From positions 20,595,001 through 20,659,000 of the forward strand of contig CM053806.1 in NCBI GenBank assembly GCA_028671895.1: DNA of 64,000 nt, written 5' to 3'. Shown piece by piece: positions 49,274-62,606 of this stretch (position 1 is its first letter; each line of letters starts with the position of its first letter). The DNA is from Oenanthe sinensis (Eukaryota; Streptophyta; Magnoliopsida; Apiales; Apiaceae). A program made the position numbers and the translations under genes. The notes beneath the pieces are model-generated. The model did not search any database. It worked only from the letters and a program-made list of their open reading frames with translations, and was not told the origin of the DNA.

Positions 49274-52200
49274 ATGTCCGGAGGTGAGAGTGAAGAAGCA
49301 GTACGACGTCGTGTTGCCACCGCAGATTACCGTAAAAAGCTACTCCAACATAAGGAGCTCGATTCCAGAGTTCGAGCAGGTTATTACTTTTATAATTATT
49401 ATTATTATTATAAATTAGGTGTAAATTTGTATGTATTTTTATGTACAACATAAACGGTTTGTAGGATCGGTTCCCATTGAGTTATATAGGGATACATTGA
49501 GTTATTAAAATTTTATAATGTTGTCGAAATCGATTTATTTAGTTGAAATTCAGTTTGGTAAATATGTAGATTTATTACGCTAGGGTTTAGTGTTTCTTTG
49601 ATCCCAATTGGTGGATAATTGATGTATTTTGAGTAATTTGCAATGTGTATTTATCTACTATGGCTAATGTACCACTTAAATCAAATTATTCGATACTTAT
49701 ATATTTTTTTAGCAGTAAGGTTTCTCTTGTCAAATTTATTTCTGGCACTCGTTGTATTTGTTATTGGAGGCTCTTAACTATTTTCCATAATAGGATTGGT
49801 TGAAGCGGGAGATGTTCCCTGACCCGAGTTTTTTTTAAAGCATTTCTGTCTGTTTTTAATGCATTTTTCATATTTGTCTTCACTACAATACCCATTAATG
49901 ATAATATTACAAGTGTGTTAATTTGGTGCGACACTTTTGTCATATTTCCGGAGTATAGTTTTTCAGCTCTAGTTTTATCCTCTTTCTGAGCTTATGCTCT
50001 TGTTATCATGCTGAATGTGACTTAAAAACCTTTTTATGGTTTTTTAATGTTTTATTTGTTCCAATAGGCCTGTGATAATATTTTTTGGTCCCATCATTAC
50101 GATCTTCGTTATTTTTCGGCGACATTAATTTCAAAAGTTTACCAATTTTTCCAAATTCTTTAATCAAATATATTAACTCTGCTGGTTGGAGACTTACAAC
50201 CAATATCCTTCATTTTCTTGAAGATATTCATTGCCTCAAGATTACCAGGTCTTGAAAATACAATTACCGTGGCGTAATAAAATTATGAGTCAGAATATAG
50301 GCCACTCTATTACAGCATAGAAAGTGGTGAAGGAATCGTCTTGAAACATTTCTGGACAGTCAAAGCCGCTTATAGTCTGTATGTACAGGACTTTGATATG
50401 TCTTGTGTGACTTGTTTCAACAAATTTGGTGATAATTAAAGGTGATTTCTTTTATTTAGTTTAGATTTGATTTGGCTTTTACAGAATAAAGGGACGAGTT
50501 TACAATTTGAATGAGTTGATTTAATTAAAAATTGAATGAGATGTGCGAGTTGAAGGTTTGGTTCAAATTTAGTAATGGCTGCCATAAAACTTGGAGAAGA
50601 TGAAGTAAAAGACTGATCCTCCCCTATGAGTCACCCATAAATATAGACAACAGTAAACCAAATAGATGGAACTACACATAGGGCACATGTTTAGAAGTTA
50701 GGTATTCTAATGCTAAAAGTGAAATGCTAGGTAAAAAAAGTGCACATGGGCCATAGATGAGGTACACATAATGCAATTTACTTTTAGTTAATTGTTACCG
50801 ATTTCTTGTGGGCCTATGTCATGGATGTACTGTGGTATAATTTCTTCATAAGCAACAGAAGCTAGAAAGTTGTCCTGATTTTCTCTTCCTCTTATTCCCT
50901 GGCTATGATGCAGTGAGAGGTAGTTTACGTACTGTGAAAAAGGAGTATGCAAAGACGGAAGATGATTTGAAGTCACTTCAGAGTGTTGGGCAAATTATCG
51001 GTGAAGTCTTGAGGCCGTTGGACAATGAACGTTGTGAGTGATGTATTCATATTTTAAAAATAGACTTGAGTTGCTTCTTTATCTCAACCATTATTGGTGT
51101 ACTTTAAATAATCATGTGTTATGTGTCAATACTACTATTCCAGTGATTGTTAAAGCCAGTAGCGGTCCAAGATATGTGGTTGGCTGTCGCAGTAAGGTGG
51201 ACAAGGAAAAACTCACTGCTGGAACAAGAGTAGTTCTTGATATGACTACTCTCACAATAATGAGAGCTCTACCACGCGAAGTTAGTAAACATTATATGCT
51301 ACCTTCTGATTGGTTATTTGCATGATGTTTGCATTTCGTCATTTGCTTGTATTGTTAGGACTTGGGATTTCAACCATGTTAATAGTGATCTTTGTTTTCA
51401 GGTTGATCCAGTGGTCTATAACATGCTTCATGAAGACCCTGGAAATGTCAGCTACTCTGCTGTAGGAGGACTCTCAGATCAGATCCGGGAACTGAGGGAA
51501 TCCATAGAATTGCCTCTGATGAATCCAGAGCTTTTCCTAAGGGTGGGCATCAAACCTCCTAAGGTAAATTATAGTCACATTTTAGTTAAAAAATGCATTT
51601 CTGCTATAGCATTTCTCTGCATGCAAATTGTTTTGACTTGGTTCCCATATTCTTTATATGTTAGGGTGTTCTTCTATATGGACCTCCTGGAACAGGAAAG
51701 ACACTTTTAGCTAGGGCAATTGCTAGCAATATAGATGCCAACTTCTTGAAGGTAAGTTTCAAAAATTCATAGCTTGTAGTTTCAAACTGTTCTTTCATAT
51801 TCTGTGCCATACCTCTTTTTATAGGTACTGATTTTTTCAATTCTTATGGGAACTGTATCAGGTTGTTTCCAGTGCCATTATAGATAAATACATAGGTGAG
51901 AGTGCAAGATTAATCAGGGAAATGTTTGGTTATGCTCGTGATCACCAAGTAAGGCTAACAAAAATTTATGAATATCCTCATCTCTTGGACCTTTTGTTTT
52001 TGGCAGAAGAAGCCTGTATGATATTGCTAAAAATTTCTAAGACTCTTTTTTATTCTGAAGCCATGCATCATTTTCATGGATGAGATTGATGCCATTGGAG
52101 GACGTCGTTTCAGTGAGGGAACTAGTGCTGACCGTGAAATTCAGAGAACACTCATGGAGTTGCTTAACCAGCTTGATGGTTTTGACCAGCTTGGGAAGGT

Positions 52201-52930
52201 TTTAAATAGACCAACTTTATTTACTATATATTTATTTTAAAATTATATTCACATTTCTTGGTCTTTTTACCTATTGAATGTGTATTTAATGAAAATTATT
52301 AATGTTATAGGTAAAGATGATTATGGCTACAAATAGACCTGATGTTCTAGACCCAGCACTTCTACGTCCAGGCAGATTAGACAGGAAAATAGAAATCCCA
52401 TTGCCAAATGAGCAATCAAGAATGGAAATTCTAAAAATCCATGCTGCTGGAATTGCCAAGCACGGGGAGATTGATTATGAGTCAGTTGTTAAGCTGGCTG
52501 AGGTGAGCAGCTGCTTTTAATCAACTTATATCACAAATGGCTCATAGTAAAGTTTTGACTGTCACATTTTCTTCAGGGATTCAATGGTGCTGATCTTCGT
52601 AATGTTTGCACTGAAGCTGGTATGTCAGCCATTCGTGCAGAACGAGATTATGTCATCCATGAGGATTTCATGAAGGTACATCTTACTTGCAGGATAATCA
52701 CGTCAAACGTAATGGTTGCAGCAAAATGCACCTAATATTTAATTTTGTATAAATCTCGTTCTATATTTTATGTATATGGTAGATGTGCATGGTGTGTGCT
52801 GGTGTTAACTTTATAGGATGTTCACTAAGGAGTTGCTTTGTATTGACTGTCTCAGGCTGTCCGCAAATTGAATGAAGCAAAGAAACTTGAATCAAGTGCC
52901 CATTACAGTGCTGATTTTGGGAAGGACTAA
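49274..52930 (+). CDS. RPT4: 26S proteasome regulatory ATPase subunit RPT4 (S10B), 10 exons, 400 aa
   Basis: Exons: 49274-49379, 50914-51033, 51144-51280, 51402-51563, 51665-51751, 51862-51948, 52061-52198, 52311-52502, 52577-52675, 52856-52930; all GT-AG and in phase. It is one of six AAA+ ATPases in the base of the 19S regulatory particle, unfolding substrates into the 20S core. It has an N-terminal coiled coil (about 10-60), an OB fold (about 75-125, with VKASSGPRYVVGC), Walker A GPPGTGKT at about 181-188, Walker B IIFMDE at about 236-241, the second region of homology ATNRPDVLDPALLRPGRLDRK and the lid FNGADLRNVCTEAGM. It ends FGKD with no HbYX tail, as in other RPT4. Length equals the family norm and nothing is broken. 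Confidence 0.97.
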
Positions 52931-55081
52931 ATAATTAACTCACCGATCATTTCAGTTGAGATGGCATGTAGGCAAAGGATGGGCTCTTCCTTGAGGCTGT
53001 GCCTATGTTAGTTCTCCACCCTGAGAATTTATTTATATCACATTAACTTGTTATCTTATTGCGTAGTCTTTTTATTGTCCAGAAAGAGATGACATCAATT
53101 CTTGTATTTTTAACGGTAAGAAATCAATATGCAAAATGCTGTTTTGTTTTGCCATCAATTGCTTACTGCAATTGCATAGGGCGTAGCAATAGAGTTGGAG
53201 CCTCTTGTTTTCGTTCTGGTCACTTTGCACTGTCTATTTAGTACTAATAATTTGCCAGCCCAAGATTATGAGTTTCAATAATTTCGTATTATCGAGTCTA
53301 TGAGGTCCTTGCACAAGTTTATAAACATATAAGCTGAGAGATAATTTCTATAAGTGTGAACAAAAAAGTGTTATGAAAATCACCTTATAAGTTGGGGAAA
53401 AAAGTTATTTAAACTATGACTCTGTTTATATTTAAATCGCAGATAATAAGTTTGCTTGCTTGCCCATTCAAAATAGCGTTTGAGTTGCTCTCCTTTACTT
53501 GTAAATTATATCGTCCATGTATTAAATCATGCAGGGTTACAATGTTTGGTAAGAGCAAAAAAAATGAACAAGACCATGTTTACAACAAGAGAAGGGGAAA
53601 TACCTCACCAAAAAGATCTACTCCCTATTTCATAGTCTCGAATATGCATATAATTTTACAGACATTGAGGATGCATATATTTGATTTACAACTTTATATC
53701 TGGCTTCAATAAATGTTTATGCACTAAACATGCATTTTGAGTGTGTTTTAGACTGTATTGGTAGTTTGTTGGATCCTGTATGTATGTAGTTGTGGGTTTA
53801 AGTCATCACATAAAATGTCATCTAATCTTACAAATCACCTAGAAAACTGAAAGAACACAACTCACCTTGTGGCCAGATTCAATTACAAGATCCACAAATC
53901 AAGAGGCATAGTGGCAGGATACTAGATAAAGTTTCGATTTCGATTTTGAAGTTACAGAAGAAATTGCCAAAAGAATTTCAATGCCTTGTTCCATCTTGCA
54001 TGTGAAACAGTGAAGTTGCCATTCCTGCCTAGTACACCCATGAAAGCTGCTGCATTTGCCAGGAGCCACTATGATCAAAGAAATTCTAACTTATATAGCA
54101 TTCAGTAGCAAGAGGAATTGGAACTTGCATGCTTTTGCAACTCGTATTAGTAAACTTATCTATAACAGATACAAAACTCATATACGGTAAATTCCAGCAA
54201 TATATTGAGGTGCTAAAAAAATTACAAATTTTTTGTCCTGCTCGCAAGTCAAAATATACTAAATATGCACTGTTAATATAACCTAACCACAAGCTATAAT
54301 GGTAACACACACAATTTTCAAATAAACATATATTTATGTTATTGTAACTAGAGATATTGAATTAATTCTAGTAGTACATCAGTTACAGACTGATTTTTAG
54401 TAGAGTGTATAAAATAGTATGTCTAAAACTGGTAAATCTTTCTACTCACTCAAAATGGTATCAGTGTATCTAAACCTACAGATGGCTATCAAATTCAGAA
54501 AATTATAGATGAGTAACGAACATATGAACTACCTGCTTCAGCCTTCTGAGAAGAAAGTTGACAGAACCATTTATATTTTTCGTTTTGCACAAACTTCACC
54601 ACATGGTAATCGTTCATGCTGAAACATGCGCTCTGTCTTGGAACTTTTGCTGAGTCCAACTATTCTGATCTTAGCCTTTAGTTAAATTGGGTTTATTTCA
54701 CATCTCCGTGCAATTTTTGATAAGTTTAAGTTCTTCTCCTCTCCTGATGTACAAACTTGGCAAGCAAGGGCATACTCGCTAATTTCAGGTGGCTCATATA
54801 GCACACAGCATATTCACAAATTAGAACAGCAACCTCATGAATTCTTATAATACTTTGTCCAATCCATGTAGATTTCAGTTACTCGCTTTGAGCCAACCCC
54901 ACCCACAAATTTTAACACCAGCAGAAAAAATATCGGACTTTTAGATCAAGTCAGCTTATTCCGAGTGATGACTAATGACTCACTATCGAAAGAACACCTA
55001 TCTGTACGAGAAGCTGCCATGAGCTTGGAAAAGCTAAATCCAAATGCACCATTTATCTGCTGAATAACCCCCTTGAGAACA

Positions 55082-55102
55082 CCCCCCCCCCCCCCCCCCC
55101 CC
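55082..55102. repeat. homopolymer of 21 C (poly-G on the minus strand)
   Basis: An uninterrupted run of 21 cytosines is followed by aattttttt. The minus strand could form a G-quadruplex. The exact length is prone to sequencing error. Confidence 0.9.
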
Positions 55103-55641
55103 AATTTTTTTATCACTCTATTCAGGGAGCCCAAAAGAAGAACCTACTTTAGAAATTGACAAACTTAGTAACTTGAGTTCTGGAATCCAGCTACCAGATA
55201 CTTGATGTTATAACCTGTGTCCAGTAAAACGTCGAGAGTGCCTCGACGGATCTGAACTAGTAAGGAGTGACACCTATATGACAAGGGAGATGTTGACAAG
55301 GATTTAAACTGAATATGTTGAAGGTGGCATCTTTGTGGGAGATCAGAGATGGATCTAAGATTGCTGGGGATGATGCAGACTCTTTCACCTAAAGCTAAAT
55401 ATAGAAAAGAAAACAACAAGACATATGTAAACTGAGAAGAACAATAGAGTCAAGAAACTATAAAGACTGCCAGATAGGTTTTTCATGGCAGTGAAATGAC
55501 TGGCTGTTTCGCCTCTGTTGAATCTCTTCCGTTTGCTGGATCTGCCAAAAAAAAAAATTACACCATGCATCAAACAACATATTAGAAGTCAACCTATAGA
55601 TTAGGAGAGCAAAAAAAAAATTAGAACCCCACAATTAAGGT

Positions 55642-55643
<2 letters not shown>

Positions 55644-55680
<37 letters not shown>
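55644..55680. repeat. (AT)18 microsatellite
   Basis: Perfect AT dinucleotide run of about 37 bases. Confidence 0.95.
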
Positions 55681-55682
<2 letters not shown>

Positions 55683-57748
55683 TGAAAACAAACTAGTTAA
55701 TGAAGCATTTATCTTGCTGGTCATATTATATACAAGCTTATGAACAATGAAGCACCATCAGTGCAATAAAAATGAACAGTGTGGCAAAGTCAGCTAAGTT
55801 TATAATGTCTGGAAGAAAACATGCTTTAAAAAAGGCAATTTCAAAACTCACAGGTTAAGATCTGAGGTAAGAACAATATTCGACATATGTTTTAGTCTGT
55901 TTGGCAGCAAAATAAAAATAGAAAAAGAAGTCTCTACTGAAGTTCTAGAAACAACAACCGATCTAAGCCATTATGAACCTAGCTAATTTTGTAAAAGTGT
56001 AAATTTAATGATTCAATAATACACCATACACAAGCTCTCAGGGATTACTTGCATGAATCCAAATGAAATGGGATAAAGACCATGTTTTCAATGACAATGT
56101 ACAGATGAAGGTCTGAGGGCACAAAACCTTGGAACCTAAATTCCATTGCACTAAGATTTACCCGATGGAGGTACACAGAAAAGGTCTATATTTCCTTCAG
56201 GAGTTGGGGACTTTTGCCATGGAAAGTGCTTGGAAACTTTCCCATGGACTTCCTACTAAAAGACAAGCACCTCTTACAGTTGTACGAGATTCAAGATCCA
56301 ATCCATCATTTCTGTTGACTCTATCAAATAACAAGTTCAGAGGCATCTCTCTCCGTGAAACTCACCCTCAGTTAATTCACAGAAAGCTTCATAATAGGTT
56401 ATAACGGGCATTCCTCTGTAATACCTCACTGCCAGTTTTATATTCGATCTTTAGCAGCAACATAGCGAGCATTCCCCCTGCTCACTCACATACAGGGTAT
56501 AAATTAATAATGCACAAGCTACTACAGTACTACTAGACCTCAAAAATCTGATCAAAATTAGTCCATGAAAACCACTATAGCTCACCACTACCTCTGTAAC
56601 AGTGTGAAATTTAATCTGAAATAAATTGTTTATTGATTCTAAAGTATGATTTTCTTTAGAAAAGGAAAGATATAGACACCACAAGCAATTATATCTATGT
56701 GTGCAGTAATGAATATTAAATCTATAACTGTCAAGCCTAGAATGTGTTTCCTTCTACTGGATATATGAGGACTTCAGAATGTCAAACTACATAGCAGCGA
56801 AAATCAATACTGTTATATATAATCCACAATCCAGAAGGAGAATATGTATCCATAAATTTCATTCAGAGTAACTGTGTAACAAAGAAGAAACAATGACGGA
56901 GAGGGTCCCACTCTAACCTAGAAAGTATAAACAGCAGACAACAAAAGACCATGTACAGTTTCAGAATGCTAGTTTTGTACCAACATAAAGCAATGTACTT
57001 CAGCACTAATTCTTAAACACATTCAATATAGATGACATATATATATATATACACACACATTCTTTGACAAGGAAAAACAAGAAATGCTGCAGTTCCAATA
57101 ATAAATTAATAATCACAAAAAGAGGGCTTCTTAATAATATCTCTGGGATATTGGGATGTATATAAAACTGATACCTACATACATTTGTTTGATTTATAGT
57201 GGTTTCATCTTTGGTGAGAACACTGCTAACAGCTTGATTAAAGCTACTGTAACACTTGGATACAAATTATCTTGCTACACATCATCTCCCTTGCAAGTTA
57301 CAAGTTACAACTACTCAGATTCTTCCAAAATATATTATAAACACAGCTGCAAAAAATATTAAGTCTGAGCTGACCGTGAGACTTATCTTCTACTGTTTAT
57401 TTATTATAAATTATATAAAACATACACCCATATATGTATATGTTATACACAAAGCCAGATGCCAAGATGTCTGATTTTCGAGAAATAATTAGGTACAACA
57501 ATTACAGAATAAAATTTTGAAATGTATGCACTAATACTAATATAAGAATATCACCCTCAGGGCTCTGTTGTGTACACTGTACACTACTACACTGTAACAT
57601 ATTCTCCCGAAGAGAAAGTATTATAAAAGAAGACTGAACTTCAACTCCTTAAGATGGAGAACAAACTGTAACAAAAAAATACACTAACCAGGCAAGCTCC
57701 AAGCACACGAAGCTATACATTATGGTACAAAATATGGCCTTTGATGTA

Positions 57749-59593
57749 TCAGCTTTGATCCAACAATTCATTCAATATATTAAGAATTGAAGGCAAATGT
57801 TCTGATCTAAAAGAAAATCTCTGTATCATACTAAAGGTATTCTCATCTAATACAATTTTTGCATCAACCATATCCTGCAGTATCTTTTTAACCATTACAA
57901 AATCTCTCACTTCGCACAGACTGTGGAGTAAAACCTTACATACATTTGCATTAGGAACTACACCATGCCTTCTCATTTGTTCATACAATCTGCACGCAGT
58001 TGCAGAACTACCAACTCTAAGAAGAGCTCTAATGCCAACCGTGTACGCTACAACATCCAGCGGATACTTCTCTACCGCGGCAGCTTCCAACAATTTGATT
58101 CCTTTACTAATACTTCCTGATTTTATAAGCCCATTCACTATTATAGTATGGATATGAGCATCAACAACAAATTGGTTCCTGATGATTCTGTGATACACAT
58201 TAACCGCCACATCAATATTATTTTCTACTCCACACAATCCGATTAATAATCCAGCATAAGTATACCTATCTGGTACATAATCTTCATCTAACAAGATATT
58301 GTAGAGCTTAACAGCATGAGATGGAAAACCAGCTTTACAAAAATAATTAACAAGAGAGTTAAACACTGCCAAGTCAGCTTGTACACTATGTCCACCAATT
58401 ACTGAAGGTAAAAGACTGAACTTTCTGGATAATGTGATGGCGCTTGTTATAGAACAATAAGTATAAGGATCAGGTGTTAGTTTTTTCTGTGGCAAACTAA
58501 AAAACACGGCAAGTGCATCATTATATCTCCCCATCTTAGAAAGACAATCTATCAACACATTATAAAGTACCAAATCAGGGGAACATCCTTGTTGTTCTAA
58601 CTTTCTGAAAAGACTAGATGCCGTGAAAAGGTTTCCGGTTTTCATAAACCCTCTAATCAAAGAAGTACATGTCACAACATCTAATAAAAAACCAGCTCTA
58701 ACCATATTCTCCAATAAGGAACTTGCCGTGAAAAGCCTCCCAGACCGACAAAATCCATCAATCAGTATACTTCTTATATAAACAGAAATCGGAATTCCCG
58801 AGGTAATCATAAAACCAAGTAGCTGTAATGCTTCATTTAACCTACCCAATTTACAATAACAATTCAAAACAACAGAAATCAATCCAGTTGTAAGATAATA
58901 TCCCTTTCTTAACATAATCCTAAGCACATTCCTAACATTATCAATATCACCAAGTTTACAAAGATTACATACCGCAATGCTAAAACTCAAGTAATTCGGC
59001 ACCCGGGTCTCATCCAAAAACCAAAGAGCTTCACTAGCATGCCCAATCTTGAACATAACATCCATAACAATATTTCTCGCAAACGTATTCAGTGTATAAC
59101 CCCCCTCATTCATTTCATCAAAAGCCTCAAACACAAACTTATAACAATCCACCCCACCACACCAATAAATCCTCATCAAAATCAACAAAGCTTGAGGTTT
59201 TTTCACAAACCCAACATTTCCCAGTTGCCTAATAACTTCTTTAACAGTCAAGAACCTTCGCGTAAGCCGATTAACCACATTAACCATACAATGAAATGCA
59301 AACTTATCATGAAAATAACCAGGTTGTCTAGCACACCATAAGAAGAAGCTAAGTGCAATTAAATCAGATGGGCAGTTTTGTAAAGTGGAATTCACATATT
59401 TAGGAGTAAGTATTATAATCACCTTGCAATTTTCTTGAACTTTCTTGAAAGTGGTATCAACAAAAGAATAATTTGGTGAAGAAAATGTGTGAAATGAAGA
59501 TAAAAATCTTGACTTTATGATGAAATGATTAGTGGTTTGTAGTAACAATTTATATCTGTGAAGCTTTGAAGCATACATAAACAAAAAACCCAT
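57749..59593 (-). CDS. pentatricopeptide repeat (PPR) protein, P-class, 614 aa, intronless
   Basis: A single uninterrupted frame starts MGFLFMYASKLHRYKLLLQT, with a Ser/Phe/Lys-rich, acid-poor first 45 residues, a probable mitochondrial or plastid presequence. A helical leader (LSFFLWCARQPGYFHDK, typical of P-class PPRs) is followed by about 12-14 repeats of some 35 residues from about residue 120 to 600. Examples are VVTCTSLIRGFMKTGNLFTA, LVLYNVLIDCLSKMGRYNDA and RYTYAGLLIGLCGVENNIDV. No E, DYW or SMR domain follows, so it is expected to bind RNA without deaminase activity. The overall style resembles the Arabidopsis At1g16830 group, from memory and unverified. Target RNA cannot be read from the sequence. 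Confidence 0.93.
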   Translation of the reverse strand: MGFLFMYASKLHRYKLLLQTTNHFIIKSRFLSSFHTFSSPNYSFVDTTFKKVQENCKVIIILTPKYVNSTLQNCPSDLIALSFFLWCARQPGYFHDKFAFHCMVNVVNRLTRRFLTVKEVIRQLGNVGFVKKPQALLILMRIYWCGGVDCYKFVFEAFDEMNEGGYTLNTFARNIVMDVMFKIGHASEALWFLDETRVPNYLSFSIAVCNLCKLGDIDNVRNVLRIMLRKGYYLTTGLISVVLNCYCKLGRLNEALQLLGFMITSGIPISVYIRSILIDGFCRSGRLFTASSLLENMVRAGFLLDVVTCTSLIRGFMKTGNLFTASSLFRKLEQQGCSPDLVLYNVLIDCLSKMGRYNDALAVFFSLPQKKLTPDPYTYCSITSAITLSRKFSLLPSVIGGHSVQADLAVFNSLVNYFCKAGFPSHAVKLYNILLDEDYVPDRYTYAGLLIGLCGVENNIDVAVNVYHRIIRNQFVVDAHIHTIIVNGLIKSGSISKGIKLLEAAAVEKYPLDVVAYTVGIRALLRVGSSATACRLYEQMRRHGVVPNANVCKVLLHSLCEVRDFVMVKKILQDMVDAKIVLDENTFSMIQRFSFRSEHLPSILNILNELLDQS

Positions 59594-60676
59594 ATATAGC
59601 CATATAAGATATGTATGTATATGTGTATATGTGTATGTATAGGGTGAGTGAGTTTCAAAGATGTACCTTAAACCCTCCTAGAACCCTCACTTCTGTTGTC
59701 GGCTGTGGAAAATGAAATGAACCCGATTAGATATCTGGGTCGGGTTCGGGTCTCTGGAGATAATAAAAGTATCCCATTTTTATTGACAACTTGACAAGGC
59801 GGGGGAGGCCACAAGGTGGACCCGGCAATTTGTTCGGGTACACACTCTCGTGTAATTTTGCGTGTCCTATACTAAACTGATAAATTTAAATATGATCAAT
59901 TTAGAGTTTGTGTACTTTTTGTGTCATAATTTAATGTAATATTAAATAAAAATTAATGTATAAATAAATAGATAAATATATTAAAATATTATATTATTAA
60001 ATATATTTTTACAAATATATATATATATATGTGTGTGTGTGTGCGCGCTTTTGATCAAATAAAAACTCATTTTAAATTAAAAATTAATCACATCCATTAA
60101 TCTATTTAATTTTGATTAAATCTCCACCCGCAAATCTTATCCACCTATTTCTCCCTCCTCCCAATTTCTCTCTCCTTCATCCATCTTCCCATATTTATTT
60201 TTTATCCACCGTATACATACATACATACATACACATATGTATATATTATCATCCCCTATAATTAATAAATATTGTCACTCGTCATAAATATTGATTCCGA
60301 TGATCCTATTCTAGCGATCTCATCAACAGTGATAGTATTGACTCATAGAAACAAAGTTGATATGAATAAGTGATGTTTGTGTGAATCAGAGATGTGTTCA
60401 TCTTTTTCCATTTAGTTTTTACTCACTGCATACATATATATATACATATTTATATATTATCAACCTCGTATAAATAGTAAATATTCTCATTTGTCTGAAC
60501 TCTTCCCGCAACCTTCTTTTCCCGTTGACCTTTTCCTATGATTATTATCAATGGTGATAGTGTCGATTTGCAGGGGATAAAGGTGATATGAATATGCGGT
60601 GGTGATGTGAATTAGAGATGTTGTTGAATAAATATTTTTTATTTTATGTTTTGAATTTTAATGATGAAAAATAATA
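59594..60676. other. PPR promoter side and duplicated intergenic sequence
   Basis: It contains an (AT)n(GT)n(GC)n microsatellite at about 60018-60048. A diverged direct duplication of about 220 bp lies at about 60195-60400 and 60410-60620 (catacata...atatattatcaaccccgtataa...aatatt..cattcgtc ... gtgatagt.ttga ... gatatgaata..tg.tg.tgtgaat.agagatgt). No gene is seen. Confidence 0.55.
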
Positions 60677-60973
60677 CTATCTTCGTCCCACTCATTTGTT
60701 TACGTTTCGGAGAGAAGGTCCGTCAAGCATTTTAAAGTGCATATAAAGTATAGTTCCATAACTTATTTTTAATTTTTTTCTGAAGAAGGTCCGACACGCA
60801 TTTTAAAGTGAATATAAAGTATAGTTCCATAACTTATTTTTAATTATTTTTTTTTCTGAATATTCTTCAGAAAAAAATTAAAAATAAGTTATGAAACTAT
60901 ACTTTATATGTACTTTAAAATGTGTGCCGGACCTTCTCTCCGAAACGTAAATAAATGGGTGGGACGGAAGGAG
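60677..60973. mobile_element. Stowaway-type MITE (297 bp) flanked by TA
   Basis: The left terminus ctatcttcgtcccactcatttgtttacgtttcggagagaaggtcc is inverted at the right as ggaccttctctccgaaacgta...gggtgggacggaaggag. TA on both sides (60675-76 and 60974-75) is the Tc1/mariner target duplication. Inside, a roughly 60-bp arm (gaaggtccg..acgcattttaaagtg...tagttccataacttattttt) is duplicated in tandem on the left half. Confidence 0.88.
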
Positions 60974-62606
60974 TAATTGAAAGTGGTGATTTTCATTAGA
61001 GGGCTGAAAGGTCTCTGGAGATAGAATATAGAAATGAAGATCGAATAGGAAAAAAGAAGAATCGTCATATTTTAGTGATTTTTTTAATACAAAATAGTGA
61101 ATTCTGTAATATAAATTAGTGATTCTAGTAATATGAATTAGTGATCGTAGGGTAAATCTGGTGACAGAATAGTGATTTATGTTTAAATTGTGTAATTTAT
61201 ACTTATATATTATTTATTTTTTTTGAAAATACTTATATATTATATTTAATATAAATGAAAAAATGATTAAATTTTCATTATTGTATAAGAAAAAGAGAGA
61301 AAGTGATCGTGGGAAGGAAAGAGAGAGGATGGGCATGTGGGTGGGCCGTGGGATTATTTATGCAATATTATAATTTTATTTGTGGTTTCTAGTTTTTAGA
61401 TTAGACATGGTTTCTAGTGTAGCAAGACCCTATATATTTACATACAAGATTATAAAATTATATAAATAAATATACATATATCTATAATAAAAATAATATA
61501 TCTATATATAAAATACGTATTTATTAATTTATTTTATTTCGTGTATTTCGTGTCGTGTCGTGTATCTAAAGGGTAAACACACAAAACCAACACTAAATCT
61601 CAATTGTGTATTTTCGTGTTCATGTATTTTCGTGTCGTGTATTCAAAATATAAACACAAATATTGAATTTTTGTGTCGTATTATCGTGTCGTGTGGTAAA
61701 TTGCGGGGTCTACATTGGCTTAGTAGCGCGAAAAGTTTTATTTTTATCATAGAAATGGTTTAAATCAGTATTATAGAAATTAGAATTTGAGTAATAAAAA
61801 TATGTAACATGAATTTTAAATTAGGATTCAGGAACTTAAAATCATTTTTTTTATTTTATAATTGATTGGATGAATTTTTTAAGTTATTGGATGTTGTGAT
61901 TTTATGTGAAACACGATATATCATTCGGTTAAATATGACATATTTAGTGAATATTTTTTACGTAATCAATAATATACCTTATTGTTATATTTTGATTTTA
62001 GTATACATTGATTTAGTCTCGAATATGTGTTTACATATTAGTTATCGTTACAACTTTGGAATTAAAATTTTTATATTTATCTTGCCACACTTAATACTAT
62101 TGTAATTTTTTTTTATCGACCCATAAAATTATTGAGTTTAGAAAGTTCGAACAATTTTCTTAATTTCATAATTGATATATTCGAGAAAAATTCTGAATTT
62201 AATCAAATGATATATTTGGAGAATTAAAAGAATTTTAATTTTAATTTTAATTAAAATTTTAAAAAAATTAATTATTAATATAAATTTGAGAATTGAAATG
62301 AATTTCATGTTTCCAAACACAATGGAAAGGTAATCCAATATTTTTGCATTTCAACCGATCAGTACTGTTACCGACTAAAATGGTTAGAATGCTCAAGTAT
62401 AAAAAATCAACGTGTCTAATCTCATTGATTAATGTTACCGTAGAACATCTAACACGATAACATTAGTAAGGGTCACATAAGAGTTCCAGTACTTGAGTTA
62501 CTGCTTGTGACAATCTAGATTCAGTCTCAAGACTTGATCGAAAATCGAATCTATATTCAATCCTTATTTTAACATAAATTGTGAGATACATATAATACTA
62601 AAGAGA
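60974..62606. other. AT-rich intergenic region
   Basis: No gene. At 61540-61700 a run of cgtgtcgtgtatt / ttcgtgttcatgta motifs recurs several times, a degenerate satellite-like patch. 62210-62280 is nearly pure A/T. Confidence 0.45.

Larger units (their letters stand above)
52931..57748. other. intergenic region between RPT4 and the PPR gene
   Basis: The first 300 bases are RPT4 3' UTR. No protein-coding gene could be supported in the rest. Stretches near 55170-55385 and 55480-55545 look less AT-rich and have splice-like edges on the minus strand (tttag|gtgaaag, cag|gttataac). They may be exons of the PPR 3' UTR or of a long non-coding RNA. Two microsatellites (55082, 55644) lie here. Confidence 0.4.

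Noticed and set aside
59039..59341. 100-residue plus-strand frame
   Set aside because: It is the antisense shadow of the PPR coding sequence.
61540..61700. cgtgtcgtgtatt repeats as a telomere- or centromere-like satellite
   Set aside because: Too few, too irregular units; no plant telomere motif (ccctaaa/tttaggg) in tandem.
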